Origin: a bacterium Ga0077546
GTDB lineage: Bacteria; Cyanobacteriota; Vampirovibrionia; Obscuribacterales; Obscuribacteraceae
DNA: 22,080 nucleotides
NCBI GenBank assembly: GCA_001464165.1
Contig: LNEX01000368.1
Coordinates: 1-22,080 of the forward strand
Reading direction: 5' to 3'
Below, one piece after another: positions 6,668 to 14,227 of the stretch (position 1 is its first letter; each line of letters opens with the position of its first letter). Position numbers and translations under genes: made by a program. The notes under the pieces were generated by a model that had not been told where the DNA came from, did no database searches, and worked only from the letters and a program-made list of their open reading frames with translations.

Positions 6668-8185
6668 CTATCTAGCAGCCACAGCTTCGCTGGTGACACC
6701 GTATTGCAATAAAAGCGGAGTGAGCTTGGCATCAATTAGCTTCTTCGCCAAAACCAGGTCAACTTGATCTGGTCTCTCTATATTGGAGCACAGTTCACTC
6801 AATATTTCCTCGCAAACCACACCAGCTTCAAGGGCCAGTTTATATGGATAATTGCTGAATGTCACTAATGAATAGCGCGAGCGATAAGCACCAGCGAATT
6901 CTTTCTCTAACAGCTTTTCTACACCCTTGCCCAGCAAGAATTTAGGGTCGCCTACTTTGTCGCGCATTTCAGTAAAGTTCTCAACAGCCATATCGGCTAT
7001 GGCATCACAGTTTGCTTTGCGGCGCTTAACCAAGTCATCAAAAATGATTTGCCAGTTGAATACGCCTTCCTTCATTCGACGCTGTTGGCCTTGCTCCTGC
7101 GAGTCGGCTCCTGCTTCTGGCGCTGTTTTTTCCCGATGATCGATATAAAGACTGCCACCGCGAGCAATGTGCTCTTCAATACATTCTTCTAAAATAGTGA
7201 GATCTTCAAAGCCACAGTTAGCACCCTGACCAAAGAACGGCACAATGGCGTGAGCAGCATCGCCCAGCAAGAGGGCTCTGCCATCAATGTTCCAAGGATA
7301 AGACTTAACTGTGTCCATATGCCCAGTAGGATTGGCAAAGAAATTGTCCACCAGATTCGGTATCAATGGCACAGCATCAGCAAATTCAGTGTTGAAGAAT
7401 TGATCAACGGCTTCTCTTGTGGTCAGACCCTCGAAGCTATCAGGTCCTTCAAAGGGCAAGAACAAAGTGCAAGTGAAGCTGCCATCAAAGTTTGGCAAAG
7501 CAATAAGCATGTAGGCGCCCCGAGGCCAAATATGCAAGGCATTTTTTTCCATTTGAAAAGCGCCATCAGGGCCAGCTGGAATGACAAGCTCTTTGTAGCC
7601 GTAGTTGAGCCTCGAAGAAGTACACTTGTAGCCGTATTGTTCCGTGATATCATCGCGAATCTTAGAAGCTGAGCCATCAGTGCCAATAACAATGGCGGCT
7701 TTCACTGCGTACTCCTGGTGAGGCTTCACTGATTCATCGACCATAGCCACGGCATTTGTAGGAATATCTAAGCCATCTGCTTTTTGTTGGAAATGAAAAC
7801 GCACAGCGCCAGTAGCTTCAGCCTTGGTCATGAGCATTTGATTGAGACTGGCGCGCGAAATTGAATTGATATATTCATCATCGCTTTTGCCGTAAGCTTG
7901 ATAAGTTAACTCGCCAGTTTTCGAGTGCATCATACGCCCGCGCATGGGCACGGCTTGAGCCAACACATCGTCATCTAGACCAGCCAGATGCATGGCCTTG
8001 AGACCCCTAGTAGAAATGGCGAGGTTAATAGAGCGACCAGCTGAAATCTGCTCTTTCCGCATATCAACTCGACGTTCGTACACATCAATCTTGAAGCCCC
8101 GCTTGGCCATAAATATTGCCAGAAGCGAGCCCACCAAGCCAGCACCAACAATTGCTATTTCGGCTTCTTTTGTTGCTTCAACCAT
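6668..8185 (-). CDS. kmo: Kynurenine 3-monooxygenase
   Basis: An FAD-dependent hydroxylase that converts L-kynurenine to 3-hydroxykynurenine with NADPH and O2; 505 residues. The FAD-binding GAGLVGS is at 14-20, the acidic end of the second strand is YERR at 37-40, and the family hallmark GRSINLAISTRGLKA is at 50-64. VIGTDGSASKIR is at 167-178 and LGDAAHAIVPFFGQGANCGFED at about 307-328. Compared with the usual family alignment there is an extra Gln-rich stretch near 345-375 before ANCDAIADMAVENF; this explains the length above the usual 450-480 residues. ATG 8185 has AAGGA upstream. The kynureninase stop lies about 36 bases upstream across a tandem 13-bp duplication. It is the fourth gene of the kynurenine operon. 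Confidence 0.95.
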   Translation of the reverse strand: MVEATKEAEIAIVGAGLVGSLLAIFMAKRGFKIDVYERRVDMRKEQISAGRSINLAISTRGLKAMHLAGLDDDVLAQAVPMRGRMMHSKTGELTYQAYGKSDDEYINSISRASLNQMLMTKAEATGAVRFHFQQKADGLDIPTNAVAMVDESVKPHQEYAVKAAIVIGTDGSASKIRDDITEQYGYKCTSSRLNYGYKELVIPAGPDGAFQMEKNALHIWPRGAYMLIALPNFDGSFTCTLFLPFEGPDSFEGLTTREAVDQFFNTEFADAVPLIPNLVDNFFANPTGHMDTVKSYPWNIDGRALLLGDAAHAIVPFFGQGANCGFEDLTILEECIEEHIARGGSLYIDHREKTAPEAGADSQEQGQQRRMKEGVFNWQIIFDDLVKRRKANCDAIADMAVENFTEMRDKVGDPKFLLGKGVEKLLEKEFAGAYRSRYSLVTFSNYPYKLALEAGVVCEEILSELCSNIERPDQVDLVLAKKLIDAKLTPLLLQYGVTSEAVAAR

Positions 8186-8199
8186 CTTTCGCCTTCCTT

Positions 8200-8225
8200 T
8201 CTAGAGCTCTACTCTAGAGCTCTAC
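8200..8225. repeat. Perfect 13-bp tandem duplication between kynU and kmo
   Basis: TCTAGAGCTCTAC occurs twice in direct succession (8200-8212 and 8213-8225). Each copy contains the 10-bp palindrome TAGAGCTCTA. One copy overlaps the kynU stop codon (8222-8224) and the other abuts the kmo ribosome binding site. Confidence 0.9.
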
Positions 8226-9562
8226 TTTTGCCCAGCAAACTTCTTTACCACTTCATAAAATCGATAGACATCTTCAAAGGTGTTATACATAGCCGTTGGT
8301 GTGGCGCGAATAATATCGGGTTCACGAAAATCGCAGACCACTCCTTTCTGCTTGAACTGCTCTAATAGCTCCTTTCCATCGCCTTTAAAGCGAATGCTCA
8401 ACTGGCTGCCCCGTTGAGTTATATCAGACGGGGTAATTATCGAGCAAAAGCCTTCTACTGAATTGAGCAAGTATTCCATGAAACTTGTTAGTTTATCACC
8501 ACGTTGACGCAACTTGGGCATGGTCGCTTGATCAAACAGCTCTAGAGAAGCGCGCAGAGCGGCTAGCTGAAAAATCGGCGGATTTGAAAGCTGCCAACCT
8601 TCAGCACCAGCCATGGGATCAAACACTGGAGACATTTTAAAACGCTCTTCTTTATTGTGCCCCCACCAACCAGCAAAGCGTGGCAGCTCAAAGGAATGTC
8701 CATGTTTTTCGTGAACAAAGCAGCCAGACAATCCGCCCGGTCCAGCATTCAAGTACTTATACGAGCACCAAACAGCAAAGTCTACCTGCCAATCATGCAA
8801 CTCTAACAATAGATTGCCGGCTCCGTGAGCCAGATTAAGACCAAACTGCGCCCCTTGAGCATGGGCTTCAGCTGCGATTTTTTGCACTTCAAAGGCTTGC
8901 CCCGTTAGGTAATTGACATTGCCCAAAAGCACCAAAGCAATTTCGCTACCATGCTGCTTCAAAATAGCGAGAATATCTTCAGTCTCAAGGGTATCAGCAC
9001 CAGGCCTTGGAGTAAGCTCAATTACAGCATGGGTCGGATCGTAGCCATGGAATTTCGCCTGCGAAGCCACAGCATATTGGTCAGAAGGAAAAGCATTTTT
9101 CTCCACAACAATTTTGTAGCGCTCTTTTGTTGGTCGATAGAATGACACCATCATCAAGTGCAAATTGACAGTAAGAGTATTCATCACCACAACTTCAGAT
9201 GGCTTGGCTCCTACCAAACGAGCACTCATGTCAGTGACAAATTCATGATAGGGCAGCCAGGCATGACGAGCATGTATATGACCTTCAACTCCTAACTTAG
9301 CCCAATCTTCTAACTCGGCGTTGATATATTCTTTAGCTCGGCGAGGCTGCAGACCAAGAGAATTGCCAGCTAAATAGACACAAGAGCTACTACCATCATC
9401 ACAAGTACTACCAGCGCTGGCAGCCAGATCGCTAGGCAAAATAAACTGTTCGCGAATATGGCTAAGTTCGTCAGCTTGATCAAGCGACTTGGCAAATTCA
9501 AGAGAATCTTCAAACTGATACTGAACTTGCTTCGACTCACTCATTACTTTTAGACTGTCCAT
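8222..9562 (-). CDS. kynU: Kynureninase
   Basis: A PLP enzyme that cleaves 3-hydroxykynurenine (or kynurenine) to 3-hydroxyanthranilate (or anthranilate) plus alanine; 446 residues. Visible family features are YLAGNSLGLQP (63-73), the FPSDQYA loop (Asp161), the PLP lysine in CSYKYLNAGPGG (Lys269 with Tyr268), RFAGWWGHNK (295-304) and QLSNPP (Asn327). One key residue is unusual. The FDLAH motif, whose Asp contacts the pyridine nitrogen of PLP, reads LNLAH here (Asn243, codon AAT at 8834-8836), while the accompanying His246 is kept. ATG 9562 has AGAGGA upstream. It starts 12 bases after the ACMSD stop, inside the operon. Identity is firm; activity could be altered by Asn243. Confidence 0.95.
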   Translation of the reverse strand: MDSLKVMSESKQVQYQFEDSLEFAKSLDQADELSHIREQFILPSDLAASAGSTCDDGSSSCVYLAGNSLGLQPRRAKEYINAELEDWAKLGVEGHIHARHAWLPYHEFVTDMSARLVGAKPSEVVVMNTLTVNLHLMMVSFYRPTKERYKIVVEKNAFPSDQYAVASQAKFHGYDPTHAVIELTPRPGADTLETEDILAILKQHGSEIALVLLGNVNYLTGQAFEVQKIAAEAHAQGAQFGLNLAHGAGNLLLELHDWQVDFAVWCSYKYLNAGPGGLSGCFVHEKHGHSFELPRFAGWWGHNKEERFKMSPVFDPMAGAEGWQLSNPPIFQLAALRASLELFDQATMPKLRQRGDKLTSFMEYLLNSVEGFCSIITPSDITQRGSQLSIRFKGDGKELLEQFKQKGVVCDFREPDIIRATPTAMYNTFEDVYRFYEVVKKFAGQK

Positions 9563-9574
9563 TTCTTCCTCTTC

Positions 9575-10576
9575 TTAGCTCATGCCAAGCCACTCTAAAG
9601 CCGTTCCACTCAATAATCGCTCTTTCACATCGACACTTACATCAGTCAACGATTCAATCATTTTGCCAGGCTCAGCTTCCATCAAAGGGAAGGGATAATC
9701 GCTACCTAGGGCAATGCACTTTTCACCAAAAAGATTGAGGATAAAGCGCAGAACATTGGCATCGTGAACCAATGCATCAACGTAAAAACGACCGACATAA
9801 TTGCTTGGACAAATCGGATTGTCCACAGCACAAAGATCTTGGCGAGTAGCAAAGCCATGGGCAATGCGCCCGAGAGTCATGGGAAAAGCACCGCCACCAT
9901 GGGCGAAGGCAACTCGCAAATTAGGTAAGCGCTCAAAAACGCCGCCGAAGATCATTGAACAAATCGCCAGCGACACTTCAGCTGGCATGCCCACCAGCCA
10001 GGGCAGCATATACTGCGACATGCGATTTTCGCCCATCATGTCCCAAGGATGAACAAAAATCGCAGCACCAAGCTCACTAGCAGCTTCGAAGACGGGGAAG
10101 AGCCGCTCTTCATTCAAGTTCCAATCGTTAACATGAGAGCCAATCTGCACTCCCCGCAAACCTAGCTCTTTGACGCAGCGGGTCATTTCTTTGATAGCTA
10201 AATCGGGCTCTTGCATAGGAATAGTACCCAAGCCAGCAAAGCGCTGGGGATACTGACGCACAATCTCAGCGATGTGATCATTGAGGTGACTGGACAAATC
10301 AAGACAGTCTTTTGCCTGAGCCCAGTAACTGAACATCACCGGCACAGTAGACAGAACCTGCATAGTGACACCTAACTGATCGCAATCTTTGATGCGGGCA
10401 GAAGGCTCCCAGCAATTTTCTTCAATGTCACGAAAGAACTTGCCATCATCGCGCACCATCCGCGCACAACAGGGTTTATGGTGATCAAGTTCAATGAAGC
10501 CGCCGTAGCCATACTTGTCTTTAAACTTTGGCAAGTGCTTAGGCAAAATATGAGTGTGGATGTCGATCTTCTTCAT
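9575..10576 (-). CDS. 2-amino-3-carboxymuconate-6-semialdehyde decarboxylase (ACMSD), amidohydrolase family
   Basis: A zinc amidohydrolase that decarboxylates ACMS, the ring-opened product of 3-hydroxyanthranilate, to 2-aminomuconate 6-semialdehyde. This diverts it away from quinolinate and NAD. The protein has 333 residues. Metal ligands expected for ACMSD are present: His7 and His9 (DIHTHILP), His176 (FVHPWDMMG) and Asp293 (GSDYPFP), with His226 in [16 protein letters not shown] and WLVGMPAE also match the family. It starts eight bases after the dioxygenase stop and has no obvious Shine-Dalgarno of its own, which suggests translational coupling. Its position directly after the dioxygenase supports ACMSD rather than another amidohydrolase-2 decarboxylase. 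Confidence 0.93.
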   Translation of the reverse strand: MKKIDIHTHILPKHLPKFKDKYGYGGFIELDHHKPCCARMVRDDGKFFRDIEENCWEPSARIKDCDQLGVTMQVLSTVPVMFSYWAQAKDCLDLSSHLNDHIAEIVRQYPQRFAGLGTIPMQEPDLAIKEMTRCVKELGLRGVQIGSHVNDWNLNEERLFPVFEAASELGAAIFVHPWDMMGENRMSQYMLPWLVGMPAEVSLAICSMIFGGVFERLPNLRVAFAHGGGAFPMTLGRIAHGFATRQDLCAVDNPICPSNYVGRFYVDALVHDANVLRFILNLFGEKCIALGSDYPFPLMEAEPGKMIESLTDVSVDVKERLLSGTALEWLGMS

Positions 10577-10584
10577 GCTTATTA

Positions 10585-11097
10585 CTATTTAGGTTTCACA
10601 ACTTTAGTGCCGCACTTCTTGCAGAGAGTATTTTCACTGGCGTAGAAGCGGTCAAAAATAGGGGGAAACTGGGTGGCAATATTTGTCAGTGGGAAATACT
10701 CTTCGTAGAGTTTTTCACCGCACTTTTCGCAGAACCAGATAAAGCCATCTTCTTCTCCAGGCTGTCGCTTCTGTTCAATAACTAAACCGACGGTATTGGC
10801 CGGACGCCGCGGAGAATGAGGCACACTAGGCGGCAGCAAGAAAATCTCACCCTGCTTAATTACCACATCTTCATGCTTGCCCTGGTCAAAGACCTTGAGG
10901 GTGATATCCCCTTCCACCTGATAGAAAAACTCTTCGCCACCGTTAACGTGATAGTCAGTACGCGAATTGGGGCCACCGACAACCATAACAATGACGTCAC
11001 TATCTTCCCAAATCAACTTATTACCCACCGGGGGCTTGAGCAAATGACGATTATCGTTAATCCAGCCCATGAAATTAATCGGCGCAAGGCGAGACAC
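10585..11097 (-). CDS. nbaC: 3-hydroxyanthranilate 3,4-dioxygenase
   Basis: A cupin extradiol dioxygenase that opens the ring of 3-hydroxyanthranilate to ACMS with O2; 170 residues. The Fe(II) ligands are His50 and Glu56 ([12 protein letters not shown]) and His94 (VPHSPRRP). The substrate-binding start [20 protein letters not shown] (11-30) is typical. The C-terminus carries the bacterial-type rubredoxin-like iron site, Cys123/Cys126 (CEKC) and Cys159/Cys162 (CKKC). The start is GTG at 11097, chosen because homologues begin at this point and GGGGG lies close upstream; ATG at 11070 is the alternative. It is the first gene of the kynurenine operon. The 178 bases upstream are AT-rich and contain TATATA, but I see no clear promoter or operator. 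Confidence 0.96.
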   Translation of the reverse strand: MSRLAPINFMGWINDNRHLLKPPVGNKLIWEDSDVIVMVVGGPNSRTDYHVNGGEEFFYQVEGDITLKVFDQGKHEDVVIKQGEIFLLPPSVPHSPRRPANTVGLVIEQKRQPGEEDGFIWFCEKCGEKLYEEYFPLTNIATQFPPIFDRFYASENTLCKKCGTKVVKPK

Positions 11098-11275
11098 AAA
11101 ACACCCCCAAGCTTGAACTAAGGTAATTAGTCTACAAAGCCCGAAGGCCAGAGTGTATATAAAAACACCTACAACTTAGATAAATCAGATAAGCTTTATA
11201 TCTTCTGTCTCGTTAGTTTATTGGCTAAGCGGCTTACTTGACTAAATAGCTTAATATTGGCTGAGACGATCTTGG

Positions 11276-12712
11276 CTAACGAGGCGAAATCGGCAAAATT
11301 GGCAAAGATTGAAATTCGTAGTATTTGCGCTCTAAGTCTGGCTGCAGCTCATAATTAGCTAAAGCAGTCTTTACCAAAGTAGGAAAGTCCACAATCTTAC
11401 GACTAAGCTCTGGCACGATTTTGTAAGTTACATCTCGCCCCAAATTGGCCCAAATCTTCTCAGGCGAGGCCACAGCTGGGTCATAGATAACTAAATTGTG
11501 CGGTCCTTTGCCTTCAGCAATTCGCGCATAAACGACTCCAGGTAAGCGCCGCAAAAGATAGTTGAAAGCAGCAATTTTACAGTTGCATGACAAGTGCGAA
11601 AACTCCATCAGACTTGTTTTGTAAGAGCGCAAACCACCATTTAGAAGTTTTAGACCAGCAGCAACAGTGCCAGCTACGGCAGCACGGCGAGGTGAAGGCT
11701 CTTGCCCTGGCAACTTACTTGCTATGACGTTCAACTGCACTATAGCCGCCTGGCGCTTTCCTTCTTGTACAAGACGAGCACAGTGGGCTAGCACATATTG
11801 GCCTTCATCTGGAGCTAAAACAACAGCAGTGCTATAACACTTTGAGGCTAGGGACAAACAGTTAGAAGCTTCGAAATTGCGACCCAGCCCATAAAATAGT
11901 TCGGCCTCCCCGCCAAAATTAGCTTTAGCCTGATCAAAAACAAACAGTGGCACTTGAGTCGAGAGAGAAGCGCCGCTAGCCGCCATGCCTAGCAACAACT
12001 GGCGGTCAGTGACAGAACCAGCAGTTAAGGCCTTGAGATGGGCCGCAGCCACCTTTATATTTTTTGCAGCCAGAGCAGAGCGCACCAACATCTGCAAAAT
12101 CTGGCGATTGTTAGGCTGTAGCGCGTAAGCTTGTTGATAAAGAGGCAGAGCCTTTTGAGGATAACCAATGGCCAAGTAAGTCTGGCCCAGAAGATCGAGT
12201 TGAGCAGGCCGTGATGAAGCAAGCGCTGCTTTGGCCAATGGCTGACTATCCCCAGCCAAAGCTAAAGCCTCAGCCCTTGCCAATTCAACTAGTGCCACCT
12301 TGGCGCCACAAGCCGGATTATTGGCGAGCATCTGACCCAAGCCTAAATGGCTAAGAAAATCATCGGGCTTGAGCGCCACAGCCTGGCTAAAGATCTGCTG
12401 AGCGTACTGCCGGTCGCCAATTCGGCTCTGATAAACCGCAAAGTTGTAAGCAGCCTCAGCATTTTTAGGCTCAGCGTCAAAGCGTTCTCGGGCACGGTAA
12501 GAAAGCTCAGTGATATTCGAGTAAGTACTTGGAGCAGCCTGGGCCGGCAACAAGGCCAGTGTTGCAACAATAATCTGTAGGACCATGAAAATCTCTACTG
12601 CAAAAATCGGCACCGCCAATATCCGCGCCCACAGCAAACTCACTAATGCCCAAAACGAAGCAAGCAAAGTACTTGGCGAAGAAGCATTAGAGCCATAGCG
12701 ATACTCTAACAA
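11276..12712 (-). CDS. TPR-repeat membrane or exported protein
   Basis: A tetratricopeptide protein of about 478 residues from TTG 12712. The first 65 residues hold a long hydrophobic stretch ending LLPAQAA, either two membrane spans or, if translation starts at ATG 12586, a clean signal peptide. TPR-like helix pairs follow (AAYNFAVYQSRIGDRQYAQ, FSQAVALKPDD, YLAIGYPQKALPLYQQAY), then weaker repeats. The last 110 residues (from SYKTSLMEFSHL) form a separate domain that I do not recognise, containing VVYARIAEGKGPHNLVIYDP. The frame is open upstream to 12934, but that part overlaps the sensor gene and is not used. It starts about eight bases after the sensor stop, so the two are co-transcribed. 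No catalytic motif is visible. Confidence 0.8.
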   Translation of the reverse strand: MLEYRYGSNASSPSTLLASFWALVSLLWARILAVPIFAVEIFMVLQIIVATLALLPAQAAPSTYSNITELSYRARERFDAEPKNAEAAYNFAVYQSRIGDRQYAQQIFSQAVALKPDDFLSHLGLGQMLANNPACGAKVALVELARAEALALAGDSQPLAKAALASSRPAQLDLLGQTYLAIGYPQKALPLYQQAYALQPNNRQILQMLVRSALAAKNIKVAAAHLKALTAGSVTDRQLLLGMAASGASLSTQVPLFVFDQAKANFGGEAELFYGLGRNFEASNCLSLASKCYSTAVVLAPDEGQYVLAHCARLVQEGKRQAAIVQLNVIASKLPGQEPSPRRAAVAGTVAAGLKLLNGGLRSYKTSLMEFSHLSCNCKIAAFNYLLRRLPGVVYARIAEGKGPHNLVIYDPAVASPEKIWANLGRDVTYKIVPELSRKIVDFPTLVKTALANYELQPDLERKYYEFQSLPILPISPR

Positions 12713-12719
12713 TTGTCTA

Positions 12720-14141
12720 CTAATTTGCCTTTGGCAAATCAAACCAGAAGTTAGAGCCTGTGCCAGGAGAGCTAAACACCCCCATACTGCCACCGTGCTT
12801 CTCAATACAATATTTAGCCACCAACAAACTTTTGCCATTGCCCAAAGCATTTGGATCTCCGTCAACAGAAGGCTGCCTAAAGCGATCAAAAATAGCTTTC
12901 TTCTGATCTTCCGAAAGGCCACAACCTCTATCAATAAACTCTACGCGCATCCGGTTATTTTCTTCGACAATCTGCACCCGCACTTTACTACCCCGGGGCG
13001 ATACTTTAATGGCATTAGACAAAAGCGTTTTAATTACCTGGAACATCCTAGCTTCATCGGCCATAACTTCGCCATCGGGTCCGTTAATTTCAAAGACCAA
13101 ATCAGCCTCGCGGATGTCATGCAACATCGAAAGTACACCCTGTTTCACTAGCACCATTATGCTGTTGGGGCTCAACTCAACGTCAAAACTTCCGGTCTCT
13201 AGCTTGTCTACCTCGACCATAGCGTCAAGGGCCAAAATTGCCTTCTGCATATCAGAAAGAGCGGTCTCGCCCCGAGCCTTTCCTGGGCTATCAAGGTTGC
13301 CATACAGACCTTGAAGGGTTTGTTGAATGAAACCCATGGCACGCGCCAATGGCACCTTGATCTGCTCTGACACAACTTCAATAAACTTCTGCTTAATGGC
13401 AACAAGCTCAATTCTTTCGTTAATATCAAGGGCCGTGCCAAGATACATCAAAACTCCGCCAACATTGATACGCTTCAAAGAAAATTCGACTGCAATCTTT
13501 CGCTCATGGTCGGTTTTCACCTGCATCTCAGTCAACTTATCGACATAATTGAGCAAAGTCGCCTCGGCTTGCTTACCAGTGCCGCTTATGGGAAAAACAG
13601 AGTGAATTGGCCTGGCGTCAAGGCCAATTGCACCAGTACCCATCATATTTTCAAGAGCTTTATTGGCAAACTCAATCTTGCCCGAGGTGGTAGCCAAGAA
13701 AACGCCAACAGGCAGAGCATCAAGCACTAGCCGCAGTTTCTCTTTGCTTTCTTTGCGAGTATCCATCATCGGAGCGGCAGCAGCCTGCACCTTGGCCTTC
13801 TCAGCAACTAGAAGCGTGGCATTATCAACCTCTGACCACTGCGCTGTCCAATTCATGGAGACCACAACTTTGTCTGGGCAAACAATTCGCCCTTCAAAAG
13901 ACTTAGCCTGGTTCATAAAACTAGTGGCAAGAAGCGCTTGCTGAGCCAAAAGTACATCTTCAGGATGAATAATATCGAAAAGCGAAGTGCCTAGAAGCTC
14001 GTTCGGCGATACTTTCCAAGCAGCGAAACAAGTCGGGCTCACACTAAGAAAATGTCCATTGCCGTCTACCGACGCGATTACTTCCACAGATACTTCACAG
14101 CCAGCTTTGAGGGATTTTAATGAACTGGACGATGCTACCAT
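12720..14141 (-). CDS. PAS-PAS histidine-kinase-like protein lacking the phospho-acceptor His
   Basis: A cytoplasmic sensor-like protein of 473 residues with two PAS domains (about 15-113 and 132-245), a HisKA-like helical hairpin (250-315) and a HATPase_c domain (325-470). The ATP-binding motifs are recognisable: N box Asn376 (LLSNAIK), G1 DRGCG at 404-408, F box IFDRFRQ at 417-423 and a modified G2 (GNGKSLLVAKY). The H box, normally like SHELRTPL, reads SEQIKVPL: Glu259 stands where the phosphorylated His should be (codon GAG at 13365-13367). The protein therefore probably cannot autophosphorylate and may act as an ATP-dependent scaffold or modulator. ATG 14141 has no clear Shine-Dalgarno. 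It is divergent from the DUF4388 gene and followed by the TPR gene. Confidence 0.9.
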   Translation of the reverse strand: MVASSSSLKSLKAGCEVSVEVIASVDGNGHFLSVSPTCFAAWKVSPNELLGTSLFDIIHPEDVLLAQQALLATSFMNQAKSFEGRIVCPDKVVVSMNWTAQWSEVDNATLLVAEKAKVQAAAAPMMDTRKESKEKLRLVLDALPVGVFLATTSGKIEFANKALENMMGTGAIGLDARPIHSVFPISGTGKQAEATLLNYVDKLTEMQVKTDHERKIAVEFSLKRINVGGVLMYLGTALDINERIELVAIKQKFIEVVSEQIKVPLARAMGFIQQTLQGLYGNLDSPGKARGETALSDMQKAILALDAMVEVDKLETGSFDVELSPNSIMVLVKQGVLSMLHDIREADLVFEINGPDGEVMADEARMFQVIKTLLSNAIKVSPRGSKVRVQIVEENNRMRVEFIDRGCGLSEDQKKAIFDRFRQPSVDGDPNALGNGKSLLVAKYCIEKHGGSMGVFSSPGTGSNFWFDLPKAN

Positions 14142-14190
14142 CTGTAGAAATAGCCAGTCAATATAAACACTATACTGGTTTCTCGACCGC

Positions 14191-14196
14191 TATAAT
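14191..14196 (+). promoter_or_regulatory. Perfect -10 box upstream of the DUF4388 gene
   Basis: TATAAT lies 31 bases before ATG 14228 in the short divergent gap. No convincing -35 element is found 16-18 bases upstream, so it may be activator-dependent or coincidental. Confidence 0.3.
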
Positions 14197-14227
14197 TCGG
14201 AACGCCAAACAGTTAGCGAAAAGCAAC

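Noticed and set aside
12713..12934. Upstream part of the open frame of the TPR protein
   Set aside because: It lies in another frame of the well-supported kinase-like gene; the true start must be at or below 12712.
14120..14227. 36-residue upstream extension of the DUF4388 protein
   Set aside because: It overlaps the divergent PAS gene, passes through promoter-like sequence and has no start signal.
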